A DNA stretch of 40,312 nucleotides from Nitrososphaeraceae archaeon (GTDB lineage: Archaea; Thermoproteota; Nitrososphaeria; Nitrososphaerales; Nitrososphaeraceae). The stretch spans positions 1 to 40,312 of the forward strand of contig QCWD01000008.1 in the NCBI GenBank assembly GCA_013114725.1. The letters run 5' to 3'. Under the pieces are notes generated by a model, which saw only the letters and a program-made list of their open reading frames with translations, was not told the DNA's origin and did not search any database. Positions 32,707-40,312 of this stretch are shown in pieces. The stretch's first letter is position 1; each line of letters begins with the position of its first letter. Position numbers and translations under genes: made by a program.

Positions 32707-35700
32707 ATGCCGCGTAACGAGAACATTAAAAAGGTCTTAGTATTAGGTAGCGGGGCAATAAAGATCGGAGAAGCAGGCGAAAGTCGCAATATAGTTTGTG
32801 GCCGCTAATTTGATTACTCTGGTTCTCAATGCCTCAAAGCCTTAAAAGAAGATGGTATCCAAAGTATTTTAATAAACCCCAACATAGCAACGATTCAGAC
32901 AGATACCAGATTTTCTGATAATGTTTATCTTTTACCAATTAATACAAGTTATGTTTCTAAAGTAATAGAAATTGAAAGGCCAGATTCCATAATGTTATCA
33001 TTTGGTGGTCAAACAGCATTAAATTGTGGTGTCTCATTACATAAATCTGAAATATTACAAAAATACGGAATAAAGGTTTTAGGTACTCCTATATCCTCAA
33101 TCGAAATGACAGAAGACAGACAGTTATTTAAAGATGCCATGAAAAAAAGTGATGTTCCCGTTCTGGAAAGTGCTCCTGCTTACACCCTAGAAGACTCACT
33201 TAAAATTGCAAACATGATAGGATATCCCGTAATAATCAGGGTCGCCTATACTCTAGGTGGTAAAGGCGGAGGAGTTGCCCATAATGAATACGAATTACAT
33301 GAGATAGTAACAAGAGGTCTTGGAATTAGTCTGGTAAACCAAGTTTTGATCGAAAAATATGTAGGCAATTGGAAACAAATAGAATACGAAGTTATGAGAG
33401 ATAACGAAAACAATAGTGTAATAGTATGCAACATGGAAAATGTACTTTCAATGCGGGTACATACCGGAGACAACATTGTTGTAGCTCCTTCTCAAACTCT
33501 TAATAATTATGAATATCACATGTTACGTTCTGCAGCGCTGAAGGCAGTGAAATATTGTGGTATTGTCGGAGAGTGCAATATCCAATTTGGACTAGATCCA
33601 AAATCTAACGATTATTGTGCAATTGAGATAAATGCCCGTTTATCAAGGTCGTCTGCGTTGGCCAGTAAAGCTACTGGATATCCACTAGCATACATGGCAG
33701 CCAAAATTGGATTGGGATACTCGCTTGACGAACTTATAAACAAGGTTACAAAGATTACAACTGCATGTTTTGAACCATCTTTAGACTATGTAGTATTGAA
33801 AATGCCACGGTGGGATTTTAAGAAATTTGAAATGGTAAACAGGAAGATAGGCACCACAATGAAATCAGTGGGTGAGATAATGGCTATTGGAAGAAATTTT
33901 GAAGAGGTACTACAAAAGGCCATTAGAATGTCTGAAATTGGCAAGTACGGATTGGTTTCAAATAATAATGACATCACTACAGATAAAGATGACAAAAGAA
34001 CAAGAGATATAGAATCAATTGAGCAGGCATTAATCTATCCCGATGACAATATTATTTTTGATGTGGTAGATGCATTCGGAGCGGGATTACCCATCGAAAA
34101 GATTTACGAACTTTCAAACATCGATCCTTGGTTTCTCAAAAAGATTAAAAACATCATAGATATCGAATTGGAATTAAAAAATTGTAATAAATTTGAAGAA
34201 AGTTTGGTTAGAAAGGCAAAACAGAATGGATTTTCAGATAAACAGATTTCAAATATTCTTGAAATTGATGAATTAAAGATAAGAGACCTTAGGAAAAAAT
34301 TTGGAATCAAACCAGTTGTAAAGCAGATAGATACTCTAGCTGCAGAATGGCCGGCACAGACCAACTATCTTTATTTAACCTATGGCGGGGGTGTCGATGA
34401 CATTTCAATTGAAAAGAGAGAAGGTTTTGAAAAATCAAGCGTAATAGTTCTAGGTGCTGGCCCCTATCGAATTGGAAGTAGTGTGGAATTTGATTGGGGA
34501 ACAGTAAACATGGTCAGTGGATTAAAAGAAAATGGTGTAAAAGAAATTGCAGTTATCAATTGCAATCCAGAAACAGTATCTACCGATTATGATATCTCAG
34601 ATAGACTGTATTTTGAAGAGATTACATTTGAGCGGGTCATGGATATCTATGAAAAGGAAAATCCTACTGGAATAATCACTTGTGTCGGAGGACAGACTGC
34701 AAACAATCTTACAATGAAACTTGATAGGAACGGTTGTTATATTTTAGGGACCAGAAGTGTGGATGTTGACCGTGCAGAAGATAGGGAAAAATTCGGTAAA
34801 TTACTTGATTCTCTTAATATAAAACAGCCGCCTTGGAAAAAATTTGCCACAATAGGTGAGGCCAAAAAATTTACTGGTGAGGTAAAATATCCCGTTCTTG
34901 TAAGACCGTCGTATGTTTTAAGCGGTGCGGCAATGAAGGTGGTCTGGGATGATGAACAGTTGGAAAAATTTTTAAATGAAGCAGTTGTTGTAAGTCCTGA
35001 ACATCCAATAGTTATAAGCAAATTTCTCCAAGAAGCTTCTGAAGTAGAAGTTGATGGAATTGGTGGGAATAATCAGATAATGATAGGAGCTATAATAGAA
35101 CATGTAGATAATGCAGGAATTCATTCGGGAGATGCGATTATGTGTATACCGCCATGGAGGTTAAATAGAAAAACAATAGACACAATTACAGAATATACCA
35201 TCAAAATCGGCAATGCACTAAACGTGACTGGTCCATTTAATATACAATTTCTAGTAAAAGATGACGAGGTTTCAGTTATTGAGGCAAATATACGTGCATC
35301 CAGATCAATGCCATTTGTTTCTAAGTTTATAGGTATTAACATGATAGAGATAGCTGCTAAGGCAATTCTAAACAAACCGTTTCCAAAAGTAATAAAGGAT
35401 CTATGGTTGAAAAAAAGCGGTTTTGCCATAAAGGTTCCACAGTTTTCGTTTATGCAGCTTGATGGTGCGGATATTGTTTTAGGCGTAGAAATGCAATCTA
35501 CAGGAGAGGTTGCCTGTTTTGGACACAGTCTCTACGATGCCCTCAGTAAAGCATATACTGCTGCAGGATATTCCCTTCAACTTTCAGGGTCTGCTCTTAT
35601 CACCGCAGGAGGACAACGCAATAAAGAAAAACTACTGCCACTAGTAAAGTCAATACAGACTATGGGGTTCAATGTTATGGCCACCGAACACACCGCCGAA

Positions 35701-36018
35701 TTTTTAGAGTTAAATGAATTTAACGGAATACAGAGGGTCTTTAAAATAAGTGAACCAGAACGCAAACCAAACATAGCGGATCTATTGTTCCAAAGAAAAA
35801 TCAACTTTATAATTAATATTCCCTCTACTTCAACAATTGAAAAATATGTAGATATGTTAAACGACGAATACCAGATAAGAAGGAAGGCAGTTGAAATGGG
35901 AATCCCGGTACTTACCACCATTGAAGCTTCAACATCGTTTGTCAAAACACTTGAATGGTTAAAACAAAACAATCCCACGATTGAACCAATCAACGGATAC
36001 AACAATAATCCGATATAA
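32707..36018 (+). pseudogene. carB: Carbamoyl-phosphate synthase large subunit, interrupted near the N-terminus
   Basis: CarB makes carbamoyl phosphate from ammonia, bicarbonate and two ATP. From the ATG at 32707 the frame reads MPRNENIKKVLVLGSGAIKI, then GEAGE. An extra 27 nt encode SRNIVCGR and a TAA (32806-32808). The frame then resumes as FDYSGSQCLKALKEDG and is open to 36018. Without the insert the protein would be about 1,094 residues, normal for CarB. Both ATP-grasp halves are present. The second-half equivalent, GSSVEFDWGTVN, is intact, as are the oligomerisation and C-terminal allosteric regions. The next ATG (32992) would drop 95 codons, including the first-half N-terminal fold, so activity of a restart product is doubtful. 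Confidence 0.9.
32782..32808 (+). other. 27-nt in-frame insertion ending in TAA inside carB
   Basis: The segment begins agtcgcaatatag and ends tggccgctaa. It splits the conserved GEAGE|FDYSGSQ. Its left junction can fold as a small hairpin (gcga-aag-tcgc). No second copy was found in the window, so unlike the pyrF lesion it is not a local duplication. Confidence 0.85.
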
Positions 36019-36023
36019 CAACA

Positions 36024-36061
36024 TTAAGATAGTTGACAGAATTCTTTATCTTAACTTTTTT
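36024..36061 (+). terminator. Hairpin plus T-run after carB
   Basis: TTAAGATA (36024-36031) and TATCTTAA (36047-36054) can pair as an 8-bp stem with a 15-nt loop, followed by cttttttc. It starts 5 bases after the carB stop. Archaea mostly terminate at U-tracts, so the stem may be incidental or may stabilise the 3' end. Confidence 0.45.
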
Positions 36062-36991
36062 CTTGATTTATTTCAGCAATAATTTCGGCAAAATGATAAA
36101 CAAGTTAAATATATTATGTGCCTCTTTATTACAAGAATGATAAAAAATAGTAATAACAATTATCGTAAAAATACCATAATAACAAACAGAGCATTTACAG
36201 AATATAGCAGATTTTCGGTATCTGAAAAATCAAATAATGTTTTAAAAATTTACTTCGATAAAAAATTAAATAGAAAAACAAATAGTAAAAATGAATCAAG
36301 CTGTAAAAATGATTATCGAATAGCAGAAATATACTCGAAGGATAGAAAATAAAAATTCGTTCAATCATTTTAAATAAACCCTGATTTTTATGTTCATCGA
36401 CGTATCGAGACTAAAGAAGAGATATGCGAAGTGGATGATATCAATGCATATTATAGGCCTATTATTGGCAAGTTCATTTTGGTCTTATAAAAAAAAAATT
36501 AAATAAAAATAAATGTGTTTTAGTTTTTAAAATCACATCAAACAAATAACAATTTATGTATATTCTATAATAAGTGTACTTATAATAATCGATTACAGTA
36601 TCGTTACCTTGGTTTTACAAACATGCGAGACGGTCATTAATTTACAAAAATTTTTCATTTTTTAATTTGAATTTAAAATTATTATTACTCCTATGGCATC
36701 TCATCAATGTAAAATAAGACACTTATTCATAGATGCTATGAAGATTATAAATTTTTTCCAAAATATTGTCATAACTCCAAGAATAAAGTTAGAATTTTTT
36801 ATTCAAATGAAAGTAGGATTATTGTCAATAAAGAATATAAAAGATTACATCTGTAGACATTCACAAAATCAGATAATGATAAAATTATTCAGCAAATTAT
36901 TAGCTAGCTAACCATGTAAAGTATATTGTTTCAATTTCTTCAAATACACAAATTTCAACTATCAATAATGTCTGTTGTTGACGATTTCTTT
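36062..36991. other. Sparse region with weak small frames
   Basis: About 0.9 kb with no recognisable gene. Three plus-strand frames are possible but unsupported. At 36116-36352 is a 78-codon Asn/Lys/Ser-rich frame. At 36390-36506 is a 38-codon frame with one membrane helix (MISMHIIGLLLASSFW). At 36693-36911 is a 72-codon frame without family features. All have composition expected of AT-rich DNA. No repeat or RNA gene was recognised. Confidence 0.4.
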
Positions 36992-37282
36992 CTAGAAATT
37001 TGAATTTAAAATATCCTTTAATAATGATGTAACAAACATATCATAATTCTGGTCGCTAAATTCAACTTCCTCATACTCATTTTGTTCGATTGCTTTTGTA
37101 ATTTTTTCAAGATGACTACACATTTTTGCATTCATTAATGACTTGTAATAAAAATACCTGCAGGAACAATATTTCAAATGAACGTCCAACCAGTATTCGT
37201 TATTTCCAACTACCGTCCAAATTTTTTTTCTGCTTGGCAAAAATAGATGTGATTTTACCGTTAGATTCCTCTGTTTTGTCAA
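36992..37282 (-). CDS. SWIM zinc-finger protein
   Basis: A 96-residue protein with a SWIM-type zinc site. Cys39 and Cys41 (KYCSCRYFYY) are paired with Cys55 and His57 (KMCSHLEKI), matching the CxC-xn-CxH signature. The preceding strand WTVVGNNEYWLDVHL is typical of archaeal SWIM proteins. A C-terminal acidic helix completes it. SWIM domains bind DNA or proteins, and related small eukaryotic and archaeal proteins are linked to recombination; that link is not demonstrated here. The start is TTG with no alternative ATG in frame. It is divergent from the metallophosphoesterase gene, with 85 bases between. Confidence 0.8.
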   Translation of the reverse strand: MTKQRNLTVKSHLFLPSRKKIWTVVGNNEYWLDVHLKYCSCRYFYYKSLMNAKMCSHLEKITKAIEQNEYEEVEFSDQNYDMFVTSLLKDILNSNF

Positions 37283-37367
37283 ATCATATTATTATTTATT
37301 TTATATGTATTAATGCTGTGTATTTTATAAAAGGATAACTAAAAATTAATTAAAGTCCATCTTATCC

Positions 37368-38135
37368 TTGTTGGTGGTTATTTCCCCTATTTTTCCAGAA
37401 CCCGTATTAAAAATTGACTGTGAAGAAAGAAAAGAATCATTTCTTGTGGTTTCAGACCTCCATTTAGGATTTATCTCAAAATACCACAAAAAAGGAGTCT
37501 TTATTAATTATAAAGAGTATCAAACCGAGATGATGGATAAAATAATTTCAATAGGTAAGAAAAATAATTGCTCCAATCTGATTATTTTAGGAGATTTAAA
37601 AGATAGTATAGGTTACCCAAATAAAGAAGAAAGGTTCATCGTTCCTGATTTTTTAAAAAATATTTCATCAAGTTTTGATGTTTACTTTGTTCCGGGTAAT
37701 CATGATGGTTCTGTACTAAACATTATTCCAGAAAGTGTAGTAACATATTCTTCAAGTGGAATGTTATTGGAGGACTGCATTTTGCATCATGGTCATGTAA
37801 TGCCTAAAAAAGTTCCTTCATCAATAAAAAAAATGGTGATGGGTCATGTACATCCAATTTTTAATAAATCGCATTCTTTGATTCATGGTGAAAGGATCTG
37901 GATTTTTATGAAGGTAGATAAAGAAAAAGTATTTGGAAACAAAAATTCCTTACTTTCAATAATGATAATCCCAACATACAATAAAATCTACTATTCCAAT
38001 TCCCTGTCAAGTAATAAAAAATCAATATCACCATTGATAAATAAAATATTAAAAGAAGATGCAATTATCCAGAGTTTTATCTTTACTTTAGATGGAGATA
38101 TTGTTGGAGATATATCTGATTTGAACTTAAGGTAA
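37368..38135 (+). CDS. Calcineurin-like metallophosphoesterase
   Basis: This is a two-metal phosphoesterase of 255 residues. The five metal motifs are visible in order: SDLHLG (Asp30, His32), ILGDLKD, VPGNHDG, LHHGH and MGHVHP. The layout matches the archaeal ICC-like subgroup, some of which are phosphodiesterases acting on nucleic acids or cyclic nucleotides; the substrate cannot be read here. The tail after residue 180 is lysine- and serine-rich. The TTG start at 37368 could be replaced by the TTG or GTG one or two codons later. It is divergent from the SWIM-finger gene and followed by a long gene-poor stretch. Confidence 0.87.
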   Translation: MLVVISPIFPEPVLKIDCEERKESFLVVSDLHLGFISKYHKKGVFINYKEYQTEMMDKIISIGKKNNCSNLIILGDLKDSIGYPNKEERFIVPDFLKNISSSFDVYFVPGNHDGSVLNIIPESVVTYSSSGMLLEDCILHHGHVMPKKVPSSIKKMVMGHVHPIFNKSHSLIHGERIWIFMKVDKEKVFGNKNSLLSIMIIPTYNKIYYSNSLSSNKKSISPLINKILKEDAIIQSFIFTLDGDIVGDISDLNLR

Positions 38136-38419
38136 TATAACAGTCCATAGTTGATATTATTCTAATTTTTTTAATTGTTCACTATATATAAACATATGAT
38201 TTAATAGTAGTAAGACTCATTAAAGTTAATACATTTAGTTTTGATTGATCACTTAAACGAATAAGTATTCTAATAATGAGAAAATCATAGTCATCTAAAG
38301 TATTCTAAAATTATTTTATTTATCACTCATTTCCAAAAAAACTTAATATTTTTCTCAATAAATATAATTTCAAATGATGATTTAAAGTAATTGAAATATA
38401 GTATACGCTATAAAGGGAG

Positions 38420-38590
38420 ATGAATTGTAGAACTGTCTTTTCCTGTACTAGAAGAATGTTTGGTGAATATGTTGCTGCAATCCTATTTGAGAACATGGTA
38501 AAAGAAATAATTAGATTATTATATATGTCTTATTTCGGATTACTAAATCCAGGTCGAATCAATGCATATGAGAATACAAAGGTTGTTTAA
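38420..38590 (+). pseudogene. C-terminal fragment of an IS transposase
   Basis: The frame reads NCRTVFSCTRRMFGEYVAAI and then LFENMVKEIIRLLYM before ending at TAA. The arrangement (T/E)VFS-x-x-(K/R)R-x-FGEY-x-x-A-x-x-FENMVKE is the usual C-terminal end of IS4/IS5-like DDE transposases in archaea, where the glutamate of the DDE triad precedes VFS. Here that position is an arginine or missing, and the rest of the enzyme is absent. It is a relic. Confidence 0.55.
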
Positions 38591-39410
38591 CCAATTTGTG
38601 CAGCTTAGTATGATTAACTAGAATTACTGAATTTTAGAATACAATACATTTTTATCTTATTTTTGGCTTCTTTAATATTATTAAAATGTGTGTTCTAATT
38701 TACTCTCCTTATAGTTTGGTAAATTCGTTTTTAAACAATCTAGAAAAACCTTATTGTGACATTGTAAATCATACTGTAGGTTTTTGAATATTAGAGTTTT
38801 TCTTATTTCTTAGTTTTTGCACAAATGCATAAATATATTTTGACGTGACAACCATTTTTGCAAAAATTTGGGTATTTACATACAATTGTATAACAAAAGT
38901 GAAAGTAGTGGTGTCGTATTCTTGTTACCTTTTTGGATTTAACATGACTTAAACCGTGACAGTTTAGCTTCAAAACTTTAGTTTGTACTTAGACTTCACT
39001 ATTTTTTTAAAATTGAAGAATTCATGCAATTATACAGTTGTAAAACATCACTTCATAATGTATGTTAAATCTTCAAAACCCCAAATATTTGATCATCTTT
39101 ATTAACCATTACCAAATAAGGTAAGAAACTAATCTGATATTATTATCAATAACAAACAAACGATATTAGCATAGATTCTTAAGGGATCAAACATCTTATA
39201 ATTATCGAAAAAATACAATCATATACATCACATTCAAATCTCTCTACTGTTGCACTGGTTTATGACAGTGCCCTCCGATATTACAATATACCGATTACAA
39301 TGTTCATGAGGAGTAATAGTTAATCGATAAACAAATCAGTGTGATATATTTCAGTAAATTAAAGTAGAAAGCTAATTTAAATCAGATGTTATAACAAGGA
39401 CACACGAAAA

Positions 39411-39421
39411 ATTTAATTTTA
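39411..39421 (+). promoter_or_regulatory. TATA-like element of purD
   Basis: The run atttaatttta is centred about 28 bases before the TTG at 39444. The spacing supports a leaderless purD transcript starting at that TTG. Confidence 0.45.
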
Positions 39422-39443
39422 TTAAAAAAATAATGAAGATAGA

Positions 39444-40312
39444 TTGATTGATAATAAAGAAAACGTACTGATTGTTGGGTCCGGCGGAAGAGAACATTCC
39501 ATAGGATGGAAAATTTCTCAGAGTCCAAGAGTGAATAAAATTTATTATGCCCCTGGAAACGGCGGAACATTTGAAAATATAAATATCGGGCAAAATGATT
39601 TTGAAAAAATCGCATCCTATGCAAAAAACAATTCCTGTCTTACGATAGTCGGTCCAGAAGAACCGCTATCGCTTGGAATAGTGGATTTTTTCAATCAAGA
39701 AAAACTTAGAATATTTGGCCCCACACGAACTGCGGCGAAGTTAGAGTCAAGTAAAATTTTTGCAAAAGAGTTTATGAACAAACATGGTATTCAAACGGCA
39801 AGATACCAGTCATTTGACAATGCTGACCAAGCAAAAGAATACGTCTCTGGAACTGACGGGCATCTCGTGGTAAAGGCAGATGGATTGGCTTCTGGAAAAG
39901 GTGTCTTTGTTTGTGATACCCATGTGGATGTCATAAGGGCAATTGATAAGATAATGATAAACAAAGAGTTTGGAAAATCAGGAGAAAAAATTGTAATAGA
40001 GGAGAAAATTACAGGTGAAGAGATTTCCTTTATCGGGATATCTGATGGAAACACAATACTGCCGCTTGCCACAAGCCAAGACCACAAAAGGGCATTTGAT
40101 GACGATAAAGGTCCCAATACAGGAGGCATGGGAAGTTATTCTCCTGCCCCCATTGTTGACGAGATTTTACAGAGTAAAATAATGGATAAAATAATGATCC
40201 CTACGATTAGACATATGAAATATGACAATAACCCATTCAAGGGATTCCTTTATGCTGGATTGATGATAAACAAGGAAACCAGAGAGCCGTATGTTTTAGA
40301 ATATAACATAAG
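39444..40312 (+). CDS. purD: Phosphoribosylamine-glycine ligase (GARS), 3'-truncated by the window
   Basis: PurD ligates glycine to phosphoribosylamine using ATP, the second step of purine synthesis. The visible 289 codons run off the right edge. They contain VLIVGSGGREHSIGWKISQS, the PGNGGT loop, IVGPEEPLSLGIVDFF and LVVKADGLASGKGVFV (ATP-grasp). ATSQDHKRAFDDDKGPNTGG, GGMGSYSPAP and FLYAGLMINKETREPYVLEY follow. The frame is fully open. The start is TTG at 39444, supported by the TATA-like run; the ATG at 39433 is out of frame. The upstream region carries transposase debris. Confidence 0.95.
   Translation, partial: MIDNKENVLIVGSGGREHSIGWKISQSPRVNKIYYAPGNGGTFENINIGQNDFEKIASYAKNNSCLTIVGPEEPLSLGIVDFFNQEKLRIFGPTRTAAKLESSKIFAKEFMNKHGIQTARYQSFDNADQAKEYVSGTDGHLVVKADGLASGKGVFVCDTHVDVIRAIDKIMINKEFGKSGEKIVIEEKITGEEISFIGISDGNTILPLATSQDHKRAFDDDKGPNTGGMGSYSPAPIVDEILQSKIMDKIMIPTIRHMKYDNNPFKGFLYAGLMINKETREPYVLEYNI

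Larger units (their letters stand above)
38136..39443. other. Gene-poor region with mobile-element debris
   Basis: About 1.3 kb with no intact gene. It contains a transposase C-terminal relic (38420-38590). A minus-strand frame of 51 codons at 38769-38924 has no start codon near its beginning (it includes FAKMVVTSKYIYAFVQKLRN). A plus-strand start-less frame lies at 39183-39323. The rest is AT-rich with the purD promoter at the right end. No tRNA or other RNA gene was recognised. Confidence 0.5.

Noticed and set aside
24725-32808. Translational bypassing of the pyrF and carB inserts, with matched take-off and landing codons.
   Set aside because: pyrF has TCT before the stop and at the end of the second copy, but that is a trivial result of the duplication. 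carB has GAA before the insert and TAA at its end, so there is no codon match. No common signal links the two.
20637-32808. Reassignment or readthrough of TAA in this organism.
   Set aside because: TAA is the normal terminator of many intact genes here (for example S25e, aCPSF1 and aIF5A), and conserved proteins have no internal TAA other than at the lesions.
32770-32820. The carB insert as a tRNA-endonuclease-type intron (bulge-helix-bulge), since a few archaeal protein genes have them.
   Set aside because: Only a 3-bp GGC/GCC pairing between the upstream flank and the insert end was found. No 4-bp central helix with two 3-nt bulges could be drawn.
36664-37012. A 16-bp sequence, aatttgaatttaaaat, present at 36664-36679 and 36997-37012.
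   Set aside because: In DNA this AT-rich about one such repeat is expected by chance in a window of this size, and it has no link to a feature.
39183-39323. A plus-strand frame containing STVALVYDSALRYYNIPITM.
   Set aside because: There is no start codon near its beginning and no recognisable family. It may be a relic but cannot be supported.
1-40312. tRNA, rRNA or CRISPR arrays.
   Set aside because: No T-arm-like GGTTCRAATCC with a matching acceptor stem, no conserved rRNA segments and no regularly spaced repeats were seen. The only clear tandem repeat is in pyrF.

Overview
The window is chromosomal DNA from an archaeon, most likely an AT-rich member of the Nitrososphaerota (Thaumarchaeota). 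The evidence is archaeal or archaeo-eukaryotic gene content: ribosomal protein S25e, aIF5A with its deoxyhypusine lysine, a KH-metallo-beta-lactamase factor aCPSF1, ATP-dependent DNA ligase, UPF0147, DUF424, a Pno1-like KH protein, CofE for coenzyme F420, archaeal-type Thi4 and a ThiD-ThiN fusion. Many genes begin with TTG about 25-28 bases after a TATA-like element, which suggests leaderless transcripts. The genus is not determined. The long gaps and IS fragments recall terrestrial low-GC lineages such as Nitrosocosmicus, but that is only inference.

Layout. Positions 1-7224 hold information-processing and membrane-protease genes (cyclophilin-like protein, S25e, DNA ligase, UPF0147, aCPSF1, site-2 protease). 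7333-9163 is a convergent DNA glycosylase and glycosyltransferase pair. 9452-12512 is a collinear run: SerB-like HAD phosphatase, CofE, TusA and a cysteine synthase. 12559-18425 holds thioredoxin reductase, a degenerate metallopeptidase-like gene, Thi4, a TPR protein, a J-domain protein and ThiDN, so two thiamine-synthesis genes lie close together. 18461-20284 holds a sugar nucleotidyltransferase, DUF424 and the KH protein. 20285-22560 is a decayed, IS-marked stretch followed by an ADP-ribosylglycohydrolase. 22558-28588 holds UbiX, a PfkB kinase, pyrF, purA, an Fe-trafficking-like protein, a two-finger C2H2 protein, a small RHH-like protein and aIF5A. 28934-31122 is a glycosyltransferase divergent from a secreted PKD-like protein. 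31469-36018 is carA-carB. 36019-39443 is sparse, with a SWIM zinc-finger gene, a metallophosphoesterase and IS debris. purD begins at 39444 and runs off the end.

The most striking observation is that two genes of de novo UMP synthesis are interrupted in frame. pyrF carries a perfect 33-bp tandem duplication whose junction creates a TAA. carB carries a 27-nt in-frame insertion ending in TAA, placed exactly inside the conserved first-half motif GEAGE/FDYSGSQ. Everything on either side of each lesion is intact and in the same frame, and carA is intact. This could be recent loss of pyrimidine synthesis, reversible inactivation, strain mixture, or a sequencing or assembly artefact. The window alone cannot decide. 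A second oddity is a metallopeptidase-like protein beside thi4 that keeps the cysteine motif of the archaemetzincin family but appears to have lost all three catalytic histidines. No rRNA, tRNA or CRISPR array was recognised.
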